Both the position numbers and the translations under genes were made by a program. The notes under the pieces are model-generated. The model was not told the origin of the DNA. It searched no databases and worked only from the letters and a program-made list of their open reading frames with translations. This document shows, piece after piece, positions 47,092 to 57,305 of a stretch of DNA of 64,000 nucleotides. The stretch is from positions 156,257 to 220,256 of the forward strand of contig JADGDR010000005.1 in assembly GCA_016744795.1 (NCBI GenBank), read 5' to 3'. The DNA comes from Sulfurospirillum sp. (GTDB lineage Bacteria; Campylobacterota; Campylobacteria; Campylobacterales; Sulfurospirillaceae). The first letter of the stretch is position 1; every line of letters starts with the position of its first letter.

Positions 47092-48777
47092 ATGATTAAA
47101 AAATTTATTTATAATCTTGAAAATTATAAAATTCATCAAGTTATTGGATTATTGATTTTTCTTTTTTTTGTAATCATGCTATTTAACTTTTATTTGGTGC
47201 AAAAAGAGTTAAAAACTCTTTCAGTAAAAAACAGAATAGCGATTTCAAAAGATATTGATTACTCTATACTATCTTGGATTGAAAATAGAATTAATAACCT
47301 TGAGAGTAATGAAAAACATTTACCAAAGGAAGCTTTACTTGGAAATGAAAAAATACTTAAAGATTATCTTGATATTTTTTTAAATAATAAATTATATTTC
47401 GATACTGTTCAAGCTTATATTTACGATGTATTTTTTTATGTTAACTCTACCATGATTTTTGATTTTAGACATAAATTACCTTTATCCGAAGAAATAAATA
47501 ATAAAGAAGTGTTTGATCGTCCTTGGTTTTTTAATACAAAAAAAAATATGAAAACAACAATGACAGTTATGAATTATCATGGAGTATTGCTTCAAGAAAC
47601 AATTAATATTTGCACACCTATAAAACGAAAAAATGAATTTAAAGGAATTTTGTGTGGAGTTATAAAAATTGATGATATTCTTCAAAAACTAAAAAATATG
47701 CATTTTCCAGATAATGCATATTTTTTTATAATTGATAAAAATAGTAAAATTCTAACTAAAATAGATAATGAGAAAAAATATCTTTTACAAAAAGCATTTA
47801 AAAATAAAAGTATTAATATAAGTTGTCATAAACCAGAACAAATTGAAATAAATAATGATTTTATTACAATTCGAAAACTTAAACACTTTGATTGGTATAT
47901 TGGAGTAGGGGTAAAACAAAGTACAATTAACAAAAAAGCTTTAGAACGTTTTACAGCAAATAGTTTTTTGCTTTTTATTTTATTAATTATTATAATTTTA
48001 ATTATAAATAGTGCTCATATTTTTATACAAAGAAAAGTTGAGAAAAAAAAGGACGAATATGGATACATACTTGCTCATCGTTCAAAAATGTGTGAAATTG
48101 GAGAGCTTATCTCTGGTATTAATCATCAATTATGTCAACCCATTAACTCTTTAAGTCTATTATTAAGCAATACACTTCTACTTCAAAAACAAAAAAAACT
48201 TGATAAAAATATATTAAGTGAAAATTTAATTATGTGTAAAGAAGCTACAAAATTAATGTCAAATACAATTAAAATGTTTAGAAATTTTTATAGATGCAAT
48301 GAATCAGTTACAAAATTTTCTTTAGAAGAAGCCATAAATGGTGTTTTACATGTAATGCATATAGATTTAATTAAAAATAATATAATAATAGAAGTAGATT
48401 ATTTAAGCCAAAAGAATACTGTTATTTCAGTTGAAAACTTTTTACAGCAGATTTTATTAGTACTTATACAAAATGCAAAAGAAGCTTTACAAATAAGTGA
48501 TAATTTTGATAAAAGAATACTAATTAATGTAGATGTAAAAGATGATTATACTTATATAGATGTTATAGATAAAGCAGATGGAGTAGCACTTGAAGTTATA
48601 ATTACCCTTTTTAAAAATTTGAAAGCTTCTAAAAAAAAGTTAGGAAGTGGAATCGGACTTTATTTTGCTAAAAAATTAGCAGAAGAAAAACTATTAGGTG
48701 ATTTAATTCTTCACAGTTCTTCTTCTCCTACAATATTTCGTTTATCATTTTTAAATGAATTAAAAACAAAGGAATAA
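47092..48777 (+). CDS. Membrane sensor histidine kinase with Cache domain
   Basis: 561 aa. TM1 (about 16-38), periplasmic double-Cache domain (about 45-290, with RPWFFNTKKNMKTTMTVMNY), TM2 (about 295-312), then DHp with ISGINHQLCQPINSLSLLL (phospho-His about 346), N box LVLIQNAKEAL and G boxes (DKADGV, GSGIGLYFAKKL). The QPINSL signature is of the DctB/NtrB-like HisKA type. The response regulator follows after 2 bp. Its ligand is unknown; the location beside assT suggests a link with aromatic or sulfur compounds. Confidence 0.9.
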   Translation: MIKKFIYNLENYKIHQVIGLLIFLFFVIMLFNFYLVQKELKTLSVKNRIAISKDIDYSILSWIENRINNLESNEKHLPKEALLGNEKILKDYLDIFLNNKLYFDTVQAYIYDVFFYVNSTMIFDFRHKLPLSEEINNKEVFDRPWFFNTKKNMKTTMTVMNYHGVLLQETINICTPIKRKNEFKGILCGVIKIDDILQKLKNMHFPDNAYFFIIDKNSKILTKIDNEKKYLLQKAFKNKSINISCHKPEQIEINNDFITIRKLKHFDWYIGVGVKQSTINKKALERFTANSFLLFILLIIIILIINSAHIFIQRKVEKKKDEYGYILAHRSKMCEIGELISGINHQLCQPINSLSLLLSNTLLLQKQKKLDKNILSENLIMCKEATKLMSNTIKMFRNFYRCNESVTKFSLEEAINGVLHVMHIDLIKNNIIIEVDYLSQKNTVISVENFLQQILLVLIQNAKEALQISDNFDKRILINVDVKDDYTYIDVIDKADGVALEVIITLFKNLKASKKKLGSGIGLYFAKKLAEEKLLGDLILHSSSSPTIFRLSFLNELKTKE

Positions 48778-48779
48778 CT

Positions 48780-49460
48780 ATGCACAGGCAAACTTTAAAT
48801 TTATTAAAAAATATTTCAGTATTAGTAATAGAAGATGATAAATTAGCTAGAACAGCTATTAAGCAAGGTTTAAAACCATATTGTAAATCGTTTTTTGATG
48901 CAAAAGATGGATTAGATGGATTAGAATTATTTAAAGAACATCCAATTGACATTATAATTACCGATATTCATATGCCAAATTTAAATGGCTTTGAAATGAT
49001 AAAAGAGATTTTAAAACTCAAACCTGAGCAACTTTTTATTGTAATGACCTCTTATGATACTGACCAAAATATTTTAAATAGCATAAATGAAGGTGCTTGT
49101 AATTTTCTTCGTAAACCACTAGATATCGAGGAATTACAAACTGCTCTATTATTAAATTCTGGAAGTATTAAATATAAAAAACTTCAATTAACAGATGAAA
49201 TTTTAATTGATTATCAAAGTGAAATGATTTACAAAGATGGAGAAGCGGTTTATCTCTCATACAAAAATAATAAAATATTTTGGATTTTATCCTTTAATTT
49301 AAATAAATTAGTTTCTTATGAACTATTTGAAGATTATGTTTACGATGGAAGAGCAATTAATAAAGGAACTTTACATAATGCTATACTTCGTATAAAACGT
49401 CAATTTCAGTCAATAAATATAGAAAATATTCCTAATTTAGGATATATTCTAAAAAAATAA
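48780..49460 (+). CDS. OmpR-like response regulator
   Basis: 226 aa. Receiver (about 12-128): VLVIEDDKLARTAI (acidic pair), IITDIHMPNLNGFEM with phospho-Asp about 62, TSYD (about 88) and FLRKPLD with Lys about 106. C-terminal winged helix (about 140-226): VYLSYKNNKIFWIL... then INKGTLHNAILRIKRQF as recognition helix and IPNLGYILKK. Cognate partner of the kinase 2 bp upstream. Targets unknown, perhaps the assT operon. Confidence 0.9.
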   Translation: MHRQTLNLLKNISVLVIEDDKLARTAIKQGLKPYCKSFFDAKDGLDGLELFKEHPIDIIITDIHMPNLNGFEMIKEILKLKPEQLFIVMTSYDTDQNILNSINEGACNFLRKPLDIEELQTALLLNSGSIKYKKLQLTDEILIDYQSEMIYKDGEAVYLSYKNNKIFWILSFNLNKLVSYELFEDYVYDGRAINKGTLHNAILRIKRQFQSINIENIPNLGYILKK

Positions 49461-49514
49461 AAATCATATGGTAAATATCAAACTTTTATATAAAAATTTT
49501 GGCATAATAATATT

Positions 49515-50477
49515 ATGAATTATATAGGTTCAAAAAAACATCTTTTACACTTTATTGAGACTACTGTTAAAAAAGAGGTTGGTGTACTCGATAATAAAAT
49601 CTTTTGTGATTTGTTTGCTGGAACTGGCACAGTTGGAGCATACTTTAAAACAAAAGTTAAAAAAGTCATTGCAAATGACATAGAACCTTACGCCTATGCT
49701 ATTATTTATAATAAAATAAAAAACTCTACTGTTTATGATTTAAACAAACTAGAACATGAACATAAAGAGGGTTTCATCTATAAAAATTATGCCTTAAAAC
49801 GTAATTACTTTTCAAAAGAGAATGCGAAAAAGATAGATGGCTTACGTGAAGCTATAGAAAAAAGCTTTACATGTAAAAAGATAAATAAAGATGAATACTA
49901 CTACTGCTTAGCTTCACTTCTTTTTTCTGCTGATAGGGTTGCAAATACTACGGGGGTTTATGGTTCATTTTTAAAAAAATTAAAATTTATGGCAAAAAGT
50001 AAAATGAAATTTATAGCTCAAGAATTTGAACCAAGTGATAAACAACATGAGGTATATAATCAAAATGCAAATGAACTTATAAAAACTATTGAGGGAGATA
50101 TACTATATCTTGACCCTCCGTATAATCATAGACAATACGGTTTAAATTATCATATACTCAATACTATTGTAAAAAATGAGCTATTTAAACCAAGAGGAAA
50201 AAGTGGTTTTGATGATTATATTAGATCAGATTATTGTAGAACAACCAAGGTAGAAGAGGCGTTAGATGCTCTTATAGGAGAAGCAAAGTTCAAATATATT
50301 TTTTTAAGCTACTCAAATGATGGAATTTTAGATAAAATAGCAATCAAAAAAATTATGAGTAAATATGGCTCATATAGTGTAAAAGAGTTTGACCATATCA
50401 GATATAGAGTCAGCCAAAAATCAAGAAAAGGACATGTAGTAGAGTATCTACATGTAGTGAAAAAAGATGGAATGTAA
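49515..50477 (+). CDS. D12-class DNA adenine N6-methyltransferase, apparently orphan
   Basis: 320 aa. Motif I-like FCDLFAGTGTVGAYF (about residue 33), SAM/substrate segment VIANDIEPYAYA, and catalytic DPPY as ILYLDPPYNHRQYGLNYH (about 195). The alpha-type order (FxGxG before DPPY) and N-terminal NYIGSKKHLLHFI are those of Dam/FokI-type enzymes. No restriction gene is adjacent, so it may be a solitary methylase or part of a split system. It contains TTTACATGTAAA at 49866-49877, read as FTCK. Overlaps trmA by 11 bp. Confidence 0.87.
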   Translation: MNYIGSKKHLLHFIETTVKKEVGVLDNKIFCDLFAGTGTVGAYFKTKVKKVIANDIEPYAYAIIYNKIKNSTVYDLNKLEHEHKEGFIYKNYALKRNYFSKENAKKIDGLREAIEKSFTCKKINKDEYYYCLASLLFSADRVANTTGVYGSFLKKLKFMAKSKMKFIAQEFEPSDKQHEVYNQNANELIKTIEGDILYLDPPYNHRQYGLNYHILNTIVKNELFKPRGKSGFDDYIRSDYCRTTKVEEALDALIGEAKFKYIFLSYSNDGILDKIAIKKIMSKYGSYSVKEFDHIRYRVSQKSRKGHVVEYLHVVKKDGM

Positions 50478-51576
50478 ACATTTTGGAGTCTGTGGTAGCT
50501 GTAAGTTACATGAACTTAGTTATAAAGAACAAATCAAGAAAAAACAAAACTATATAAAAGAGCTATTTGAACCTCTACATGTAAAGAGTTTTAAAACTTT
50601 TATTTCACCTGATTCTTACTATAGAAACAGAGCAGAGTTTAGAATTTGGCATGATGGTGATGACATTCACTATGCTATGAATCAAGTAGAAAAGAAAAAA
50701 TTAGTTTTTATTGAGTCTTGTCCTAAGGTTGTTAAAAAAATAGCTAATTTGATGACTCCTTTAAAAGAGTTAATCAAAAAAGATGAAATGCTAAGAAACA
50801 GACTTTTTTCAATAGAATTTTTATCTTCATCTACCAAGGTTCTAGTCTCAATGCTTTATCATAAAAAGATTGATGAGAGTTGGGATATACATGCAAAAAA
50901 ACTTGAAGATGAATTTGGTATAGCAGTTATTGGACGTAGTAAAAAAGTAAAAAGAGTTATCTCCGATGATTTTGTTTTAGATGAATTACATGTAAACAAA
51001 ACTCCTTACATGTACAAAATTATAGAAGGTGGATTTTCTCAGCCAAATAGCTTCGTAAATGAACATATGATTGAGTGGGCAACTCTACATGTAAACAAAG
51101 CAAAAGACTTATTAGAACTTTACTGTGGTCATGGAAATTTTACGATTCCTTTTTCAAAACAATTTAACAAAGTCCTAGCAACTGAAATTTCTAAGTCTTC
51201 AATAAAATCAGCTAAAGATAGTTGTGCTATGAATAAAGTAGAAAATATAGAGTTTTTAAGAATGAGTGTAGAAGAGTTAACAAGTGCTCTTAAAAAAGAG
51301 CGTGAGTTCGTAAGACTAAAGGATATTAATCTTGATGATTATGACTTTTCTCATGTTTTTGTTGATCCTCCAAGAGCAGGGATAGACAAAAAAAGTTTGG
51401 AATTTATATCTGATTTTGATACTATCATATATATATCTTGTAATCCTGAAACTCTAAAAAGGGATTTAGAGTTTTTAACAGAAAAATTTGAGATAAAAGA
51501 CTTTGCTATTTTTGACCAGTTCCCTCATACTAATCACATAGAATCAGGAGTTATACTTCAAACTCGCCAAGTTTAG
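50467..51576 (+). CDS. trmA: tRNA (uracil-5-)-methyltransferase
   Basis: 369 aa, TrmA length. N-terminal [12 protein letters not shown] (cysteine-rich), then [22 protein letters not shown] (about 56), [18 protein letters not shown] site [19 protein letters not shown] (about 215), [15 protein letters not shown] (about 298) and the catalytic Cys in [14 protein letters not shown] (about 322). It makes T54 in the T-loop of tRNA using SAM. Several TACATGTAAA words lie in the gene, read as LHVK/LHVN. Convergent 26-bp overlap with the next chemoreceptor gene. Confidence 0.92.
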   Translation: MECKHFGVCGSCKLHELSYKEQIKKKQNYIKELFEPLHVKSFKTFISPDSYYRNRAEFRIWHDGDDIHYAMNQVEKKKLVFIESCPKVVKKIANLMTPLKELIKKDEMLRNRLFSIEFLSSSTKVLVSMLYHKKIDESWDIHAKKLEDEFGIAVIGRSKKVKRVISDDFVLDELHVNKTPYMYKIIEGGFSQPNSFVNEHMIEWATLHVNKAKDLLELYCGHGNFTIPFSKQFNKVLATEISKSSIKSAKDSCAMNKVENIEFLRMSVEELTSALKKEREFVRLKDINLDDYDFSHVFVDPPRAGIDKKSLEFISDFDTIIYISCNPETLKRDLEFLTEKFEIKDFAIFDQFPHTNHIESGVILQTRQV

Positions 51577-52846
51577 ATTTTGTAATATCAGCTTGTTTTG
51601 ATAACTCTTGAGAAGCTTCATTGAGTGCTTCAGCACTTTTATTGTTTTGTTTAGAAAACTCTAAAATAGTGTCTATCTTTGCTATTACTTTTTGTGTATC
51701 ATCTGTGAGTGCAAAAGTAATATTAGAGGTTTCTAATGATGTTTGTGAAGCACTTTGCATGATACTACTCGTAGCAACTATGTCTTCTTGAACTTTACTT
51801 GAACTTGAAACTAATTGTTCTACAAACTTATAGTTTTGATTCATCTGCTCACTCGCATCAGCCACATTTTGAACTATAATATTTATAGTTATATTAATTT
51901 CACTTAATGATTTTTGTGTTCTATCCGCTAAATTTCTTACTTCATCAGCAACAACGGCAAAACCACGCCCATGCTCACCAGCACGTGCTGCTTCTATAGC
52001 TGCATTTAAGGCTAGTAAGTTCGTTTGATCAGCTATATCTGATATAACAACAAGCACACTTTTAACTTGTTCTGTTTCACTAGAGAGTTCAGAAAGTTTT
52101 CTAGCTGTTGCTTCTTCTATCTGAGCTGCTTGATGTATATTTCCAACAAGTATTTTTATTTCATCTATTGTTTTGTTTAACTCATTTGATACTAATTTTA
52201 TGTCATCACTAGTTTTACTAGTGCTTAGTGTTGCATTTTGAAGTTCCGTTTTCATAGAATCTCCCATGGCTTTTGTTTCCCCAACAAAAACAAGCTCATC
52301 TGTAGTTATTTTTTCTATCTCTTTAGTTGTATTTGCAATATTTTGTGCTATATTTTCGTTTTCATTAGAACTACTCTTGGCTATTTTAACTGTTTCGTGT
52401 ATCTTTTGTATAAAAATATTTATATTTTTAGAGAGCTGTGATATTTCATCTTTACTATCTATGAGAATTCTCTTGGTTAAATCACCATTTCCACTAGCCA
52501 AATCTTTAGATACTTCCCCTAATGAATCAACTGAACCAGTAATGCTTTTAACTAAAATAAAAGTAAAAAGAATAAAAAAAGCCAATCCAAGTAGAGAACC
52601 TCCTATAAGGATAATTCTTGAAAATGTTACAAATGAATTATACTCTCCATTTACATTTTGTAGCTCTATTTTAAGCTCTTCTTGATTCATATTGTTTTCT
52701 AATACCATCTCAATTTTATTATGATTCTCATTAATACCATTAAAAGCATATACAACTAAACCTATATTGAGTGAAAAACCAAAAAATGTTGCTATGATAA
52801 GCATCCATCCTTTAGTCTTAATATTGACTTTATTTAACATAAGCAT
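51551..52846 (-). CDS. Methyl-accepting chemotaxis protein with a minimal periplasmic loop
   Basis: About 431 aa. TM1 (about 12-33) and TM2 (about 72-97) enclose only about 40 residues, too short for a standard ligand-binding domain; then HAMP and the signalling tip [40 protein letters not shown] (about 275-315). It may sense through the membrane, redox state or a partner. Three in-frame ATGs lie within five codons (52852, 52846 and 52840); AAGG spacing favours 52846. Convergent overlap with trmA. Confidence 0.9.
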   Translation of the reverse strand: MLMLNKVNIKTKGWMLIIATFFGFSLNIGLVVYAFNGINENHNKIEMVLENNMNQEELKIELQNVNGEYNSFVTFSRIILIGGSLLGLAFFILFTFILVKSITGSVDSLGEVSKDLASGNGDLTKRILIDSKDEISQLSKNINIFIQKIHETVKIAKSSSNENENIAQNIANTTKEIEKITTDELVFVGETKAMGDSMKTELQNATLSTSKTSDDIKLVSNELNKTIDEIKILVGNIHQAAQIEEATARKLSELSSETEQVKSVLVVISDIADQTNLLALNAAIEAARAGEHGRGFAVVADEVRNLADRTQKSLSEINITINIIVQNVADASEQMNQNYKFVEQLVSSSSKVQEDIVATSSIMQSASQTSLETSNITFALTDDTQKVIAKIDTILEFSKQNNKSAEALNEASQELSKQADITKSKLGEFEV

Positions 52847-52969
52847 GAACATACCTTATTTAATTTATTAATAATTATATCTAATTTTAATAAAATTCAT
52901 ATGATATTATTCATTAACGTATAAAAAAGTATCTGTATGTTATACTATTTAAAATTTAAAGGAGATGAT

Positions 52970-53401
52970 ATGGAATGCTCAATGCCAATGGTCAACACAA
53001 ATGATGACAATATATTAAAACAAATTTTTAAAGAGTCTAAAAGCATTGCTATCATCGGACTATCACCAGATGAATCAAAGCCGAGTAATAGAGTTGCAAA
53101 GTATCTTCAAAATGTAGGATACAAAATAATCCCAGTTTATCCAAAAGAAGAGTTTATATTGGGCGAAAAAGTGTATCGTAACCTTGAAGATATAAAAGAA
53201 AAAGTTGATATGGTAAATATGTTTAGAAAAGCTTCTTTTGCTGATGAGTTGGTTGAAATAGCAAAGAATAGAGGCGATGTAAAATACTTTTGGATTCAAC
53301 TTGGACTTGTAAATGATGAAGCATTTAAAACAGCAACCCATTATGGAATGATTGCTGTTCAGAATAAATGCACAAAAATAGAACATGAAAGATTAAAATG
53401 A
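52970..53401 (+). CDS. CoA-binding domain protein (YccU-like)
   Basis: 143 aa Rossmann-fold protein: SIAIIGLSPDESKPSNRVAKYLQNVGYKIIPVYP (about residues 22-55), then VDMVNMFRKASFADELVEIA and YFWIQLGLVNDEA, the CoA-binding type 2 pattern. Role unknown. The ATG at 52970 lies 5 bp after AAAGGAGA; the upstream in-frame ATG at 52937 has no ribosome site. Overlaps ilvA by 4 bp. Confidence 0.85.
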   Translation: MECSMPMVNTNDDNILKQIFKESKSIAIIGLSPDESKPSNRVAKYLQNVGYKIIPVYPKEEFILGEKVYRNLEDIKEKVDMVNMFRKASFADELVEIAKNRGDVKYFWIQLGLVNDEAFKTATHYGMIAVQNKCTKIEHERLK

Positions 53402-54609
53402 TAGCTTTAAGTGAAATAGTACAGGCAAAAAAAAGAGTAAGTAAAATAGTAAATAAAACACCATTTGTATATGCACCACTTTTAAGTGAGAATGTAGGAG
53501 CAAATGTTTATCTTAAAAAAGAGAATCTACAACTAACAGGAGCTTATAAAATTCGTGGTGCTTACAATAAGATAGCATCTTTAAGTGATTTTGAGCGAAG
53601 CAAAGGTGTAGTAGCAGCAAGTGCTGGAAACCATGCCCAAGGAGTTGGTTATAGTGCAAGAGAATTCAGTATAAAAGCTACTATTATTATGCCTGAAGCA
53701 ACACCACTTTTAAAGGTAACTGGTACAAAAGACCTTGGAGCTGAGGTCATACTTCATGGAAATAACTATGATGAAGCGTATGAGTATGCCTTAGAATATG
53801 CAAAAGAGAATGATTTAGTTTTTATTCATCCTTTTGAAGATGAAACTGTAATTGCAGGGCAGGGAACTGTTGCTTTAGAGATGATTGATGTTGTTAATGA
53901 TTTAGATTATATCGTAGTTCCTATTGGTGGTGGTGGACTTATTAGTGGAGTTTCTAGTGCCATAAAACAGCTTGACCCAAAGATAAAGATAATCGGGGTT
54001 ACGGCTTGTGGTGCTCCTGCAATGTATAACTCTTTTAAAGGGAAAAAAGCTATAAATTCTACTAGTGTAAGAACTATTGCTGATGGAATTGCAGTTAGAG
54101 ATGTAAGTGAAGAGAACTTTAAACATATATTAGAGTGTGTAGATGAAGTAGTCCAAGTTGATGACGAAGAGATAGCCAATGCTATTTTATATTTACTAGA
54201 GCGTCAAAAACTTGTAGTTGAGGGTGGTGGAGCTGCGAGTGTGGCTGCTATTATGCACAAAAAATTTAACTACAGTAGTGACTCAAAAATAGGTGCTGTT
54301 TTGAGTGGTGGTAACATTGATGTTCAAATGCTTTCTGTTATTATAGAAAAAGGTTTGATAAAATCTCATAGAAAAATGAAGCTGCTAATTACTCTTATAG
54401 ACAAACCTGGAGCTTTGATGGGGCTTACAGATACTTTAAGAGAAGCAAATGCCAATATTATAGAGATAGATTACGATAGGACTTCAACAAAACTATCTTA
54501 TGGTGATGCTAAGATAACTATAGTCTTAGAGACTAAAGGTGAAGATCATCAAAAGAAAATAATGAAAATGTTGAAAAAAAGTGGCTATGAAGCACAAATT
54601 GAAGTTTAG
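53398..54609 (+). CDS. ilvA: Threonine ammonia-lyase with C-terminal ACT domain
   Basis: 403 aa. PLP site KKENLQLTGAYKIRGAYNK (about residues 38-56, with the Schiff-base Lys), AASAGNHAQGV (about 78), VVPIGGGGLISGV (about 178) and the C-terminal ACT domain (about 325-403: LLITLIDKPGALMGLTDTLREANANIIEIDYDR). It deaminates threonine to 2-oxobutyrate; the single ACT domain fits the shorter catabolic-like/IlvA2 forms, which can be feedback regulated. Cotranscribed with the CoA-binding protein. Confidence 0.92.
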   Translation: MIALSEIVQAKKRVSKIVNKTPFVYAPLLSENVGANVYLKKENLQLTGAYKIRGAYNKIASLSDFERSKGVVAASAGNHAQGVGYSAREFSIKATIIMPEATPLLKVTGTKDLGAEVILHGNNYDEAYEYALEYAKENDLVFIHPFEDETVIAGQGTVALEMIDVVNDLDYIVVPIGGGGLISGVSSAIKQLDPKIKIIGVTACGAPAMYNSFKGKKAINSTSVRTIADGIAVRDVSEENFKHILECVDEVVQVDDEEIANAILYLLERQKLVVEGGGAASVAAIMHKKFNYSSDSKIGAVLSGGNIDVQMLSVIIEKGLIKSHRKMKLLITLIDKPGALMGLTDTLREANANIIEIDYDRTSTKLSYGDAKITIVLETKGEDHQKKIMKMLKKSGYEAQIEV

Positions 54610-54678
54610 TACAATTGTTTATAAAAAATAGTTAAATTCTAATAGAATAGTTAATAACAATTATAAAGGTTTTATTTG

Positions 54679-56235
54679 ATGTTTAAAAATGATAGTAAAA
54701 TGAAATTTGTTAATAAAGAAAAAGAGACTACTGTTGATGCATGGAAAATATTAATAGTAGATGATGAAGAGGGTGTTCACACCATAACTAAAACTGTGCT
54801 AAGTGGTTTTACTTTTGAAGGTGCTTCTCTTCATTTTATTAGTGCTTATAGTGCTCTAGAAGCTCAAAAAATCATGATGAATGTTGATGATATCTCTTTA
54901 ATCATCCTTGATGTTGTTATGGAAGAAGATGATTCAGGACTAAAGTTTGTTCAGTTTGTAAGAGAAGATTTAGAAAATCATATGGTAAGGATAGTTCTTA
55001 GAACTGGTCAACCAGGACAAGCACCAGAACGTGATGTTATCATCAGATATGATATAAATGATTATAAAGAAAAAACAGAATTAACTTCAGATAAGCTTTT
55101 TACTACGATTATTGCATCTATAAGAAATTATCGTGACCTTAAAGCAATACAAGAGAAAAAAGAGATAATAGAACAAAATAGAATAGGTTTAAAAAACATT
55201 ATTAACGCTTCAGCAAATCTATTTGAAATGCACTCTTTAAAAGAGTTTGCAAATGGTGTTTTAATGCAACTCATCTCTCTTTTAAAATTAAATAATAATA
55301 TTAAATATACAAAAAGTGATGGTTTTACAGCTACAAAAGATGAAAAAAACAATAAATGTATATTTTTAGCAGGAACTGGTAAGTACAGTGAATTGAAAAG
55401 AGAAGATAGAGATTATTATGATTTTGATGCAAAAACTCTAGAGTATTTAGCTAAAGCAGAAAAAAATAAAAAAAGTTATTTTGATAATGATATTTTCGTT
55501 GGTTATTATGAAACACATAATGGAAAGAAAAATTTTTTATATATAAATGGTTGTGCCCAACTTAGTAAGGATGACAGGCGTTTAGTCCATATTTTTTCAT
55601 CAAATGTTTCTATTGCATTTGATAACATCTATTTAGATAAAGAAGTAGCAGAGACTCAAGCAGAGATTATCTATACACTTGGTGAAGTTATGGAAAATCG
55701 GTCTAAAGAGACTGCAAGCCATGTTAAAAGAGTTGCACAATATACCTATCTTTTAGCAATTAAATATGGACTTGATGAGGAAGAAGCTTTTACACTAAAA
55801 AGTGCATCACCACTTCATGATATAGGCAAGATTGGAATAGAGGATTCTATACTTTTAAAACCAGGAAAACTTACTGATGAAGAGTTTGTAATCATGAAAA
55901 CACATGCACAAATTGGCTATGATATACTTAAAAAATCAACTCGCTCTATCTTAAAAGCAGCCGCAATAGTAGCAAATGAACACCATGAAAAGTATAATGG
56001 CAAGGGTTATCCAAATGGAAAAAAAGGTACAGATATCCACATATATGGTCGCATGGTTGCTATAGCAGATGTTTTTGATGCCTTAACACATAAAAGAGTC
56101 TATAAAAGCGCATGGTCATTTGATGATTCTGTTGCATATTTAGTTAATGAAAAAGACAAACATTTTGATCCAAAATTAGTAGAATTATTTTTAAGTAATT
56201 TAGATGAAATAAAAGAGATATACGCTATAAAATAA
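54679..56235 (+). CDS. Response regulator with DUF3369 and HD-GYP phosphodiesterase domains
   Basis: 518 aa. Receiver (about 22-145): KILIVDDEEGVH, phospho-Asp in LIILDVVMEEDDSG (about 75), then DUF3369 (about 160-330) and an HD-GYP domain (about 335-510) with LHDIGKIGIEDSILLKPGKLTDEE and HHEKYNGKGYPNG, keeping the metal and GYP residues. It should hydrolyse c-di-GMP when phosphorylated. No kinase is adjacent. ATG at 54679 follows TTG one codon earlier; AAAGG precedes. Convergent 11-bp overlap with the thiF-like gene. Confidence 0.92.
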   Translation: MFKNDSKMKFVNKEKETTVDAWKILIVDDEEGVHTITKTVLSGFTFEGASLHFISAYSALEAQKIMMNVDDISLIILDVVMEEDDSGLKFVQFVREDLENHMVRIVLRTGQPGQAPERDVIIRYDINDYKEKTELTSDKLFTTIIASIRNYRDLKAIQEKKEIIEQNRIGLKNIINASANLFEMHSLKEFANGVLMQLISLLKLNNNIKYTKSDGFTATKDEKNNKCIFLAGTGKYSELKREDRDYYDFDAKTLEYLAKAEKNKKSYFDNDIFVGYYETHNGKKNFLYINGCAQLSKDDRRLVHIFSSNVSIAFDNIYLDKEVAETQAEIIYTLGEVMENRSKETASHVKRVAQYTYLLAIKYGLDEEEAFTLKSASPLHDIGKIGIEDSILLKPGKLTDEEFVIMKTHAQIGYDILKKSTRSILKAAAIVANEHHEKYNGKGYPNGKKGTDIHIYGRMVAIADVFDALTHKRVYKSAWSFDDSVAYLVNEKDKHFDPKLVELFLSNLDEIKEIYAIK

Positions 56236-57022
56236 TAAATTCATTTTGTGCTAAATTTGTCATTAAAATTTGATTTTTTAGTGTCTTTCCCCTGTTTAAT
56301 AATATTTTTATTACTTCAGCACTTTGAATGGAAGCTGCAAATGTAACTGAAAAAGAAGGGTTTCCAACACTTTTTTCTATACCATAACCGCCATCTTTAT
56401 AGAGGTTTTCCAAAGTATTACATGTGGTAAATTGTCCAGTCATTCCGGCAATTGCACCATGCACAAAAGCTATATTCTTTTCTTTACATGTAAAAGCTAA
56501 TTCTAGTTTTGTTTTAGGATTATCTAAGGCATCAATAACTACATTTATTCCATAAAGCATATTTGTATCTTTAAAAGGATCAAATTTTTTCACAAAAGCC
56601 TTTACATGTAAAGAGGGATTTATCGTCTCCAGTGCCTCTTTTACTACTAGAACTTTTTGCTTTCCCAAATTAGTATAATTTGAAAAGTTTTGTCTATTTA
56701 AATTGTGTTCTTCAAATATATCAAAATCAAATAGTGTCAAATTTCCTACACCTATGCGCGTAAGTATTTCTGCAACATGTCCACCTAAGCCACCACAACC
56801 TACTATAGCCACATGTGAATTTAAAAGCTTCAATTGATTTTCAATATTTATGGTTGATTGGTTTCTTTTGTATCGTAGTGGTGTTATACCTACTTTTAAT
56901 GCAATATTTTCTACTTCTTGAAAAGATAGACCATAGAGTTTTACTGCTTCTTTTTCTTTTAAAATAGGTAAAAAAGTATCATGACTCTGTTCTATTAAAA
57001 ATTGTTCTATACTCTTTTGCAT
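56225..57022 (-). CDS. ThiF/MoeB-family adenylyltransferase
   Basis: 265 aa E1-like enzyme: VAIVGCGGLGGHVAEILTRIGVGNLTLFDFD (about residues 72-102, ATP site), NLNRQNFSNYTNLGKQKVLV (about 109), VIDALDNPKTKL (about 155) and AGMTGQFTT. The usual zinc-binding CxxC pairs and the catalytic Cys loop are not obvious, as in some HesA/MoeB variants. It lies 28 bp downstream of a MoaD-like gene and should adenylate that protein's C-terminal Gly-Gly in cofactor synthesis. Two exact TTTACATGTAAA words are in this gene. Confidence 0.84.
   Translation of the reverse strand: MQKSIEQFLIEQSHDTFLPILKEKEAVKLYGLSFQEVENIALKVGITPLRYKRNQSTINIENQLKLLNSHVAIVGCGGLGGHVAEILTRIGVGNLTLFDFDIFEEHNLNRQNFSNYTNLGKQKVLVVKEALETINPSLHVKAFVKKFDPFKDTNMLYGINVVIDALDNPKTKLELAFTCKEKNIAFVHGAIAGMTGQFTTCNTLENLYKDGGYGIEKSVGNPSFSVTFAASIQSAEVIKILLNRGKTLKNQILMTNLAQNEFIIL
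56483..56612. repeat. Two TTTACATGTAAA words inside the thiF-like gene
   Basis: Exact copies at 56483-56494 and 56601-56612, 118 bp apart, read as FTCK and LHVK on the minus strand, that is in two different frames of the same gene. Confidence 0.85.
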
Positions 57023-57050
57023 TATAACCTTTCTATACTAGGTGGGAGGA

Positions 57051-57305
57051 TTAACCTCCACCAATTTTTGGGAAGAGGGCAAGTGTATCACCCTCTTGAA
57101 GAATATACTCTTCCTTTTCGTGCTTTGAATTTACCATCAAAACACCTAAGGGAAGTTTATCTTTAGTAATCCCCAACTCATCAATAATATTTTGAGGAGT
57201 TGTACCACTTTTATACACTCTTTTTTCAACTTTAAATCTACCATCTCTATATTGTGCAAATAGCTTTAAAGTAATATTTATATTTTCACTCATCAAAAAT
57301 TCCAA
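57051..57305 (-). CDS. MoaD/ThiS-family sulfur carrier protein
   Basis: 84 aa beta-grasp protein ending in FPKIGGG, the C-terminal Gly-Gly needed for adenylation and thiocarboxylation. NITLKLFAQYRDGRFK opens the fold. Between the aor gene (13-bp overlap) and the ThiF-like gene, it is best read as a dedicated MoaD for the tungsto- or molybdopterin of the aldehyde oxidoreductase. Confidence 0.88.
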   Translation of the reverse strand: MEFLMSENINITLKLFAQYRDGRFKVEKRVYKSGTTPQNIIDELGITKDKLPLGVLMVNSKHEKEEYILQEGDTLALFPKIGGG

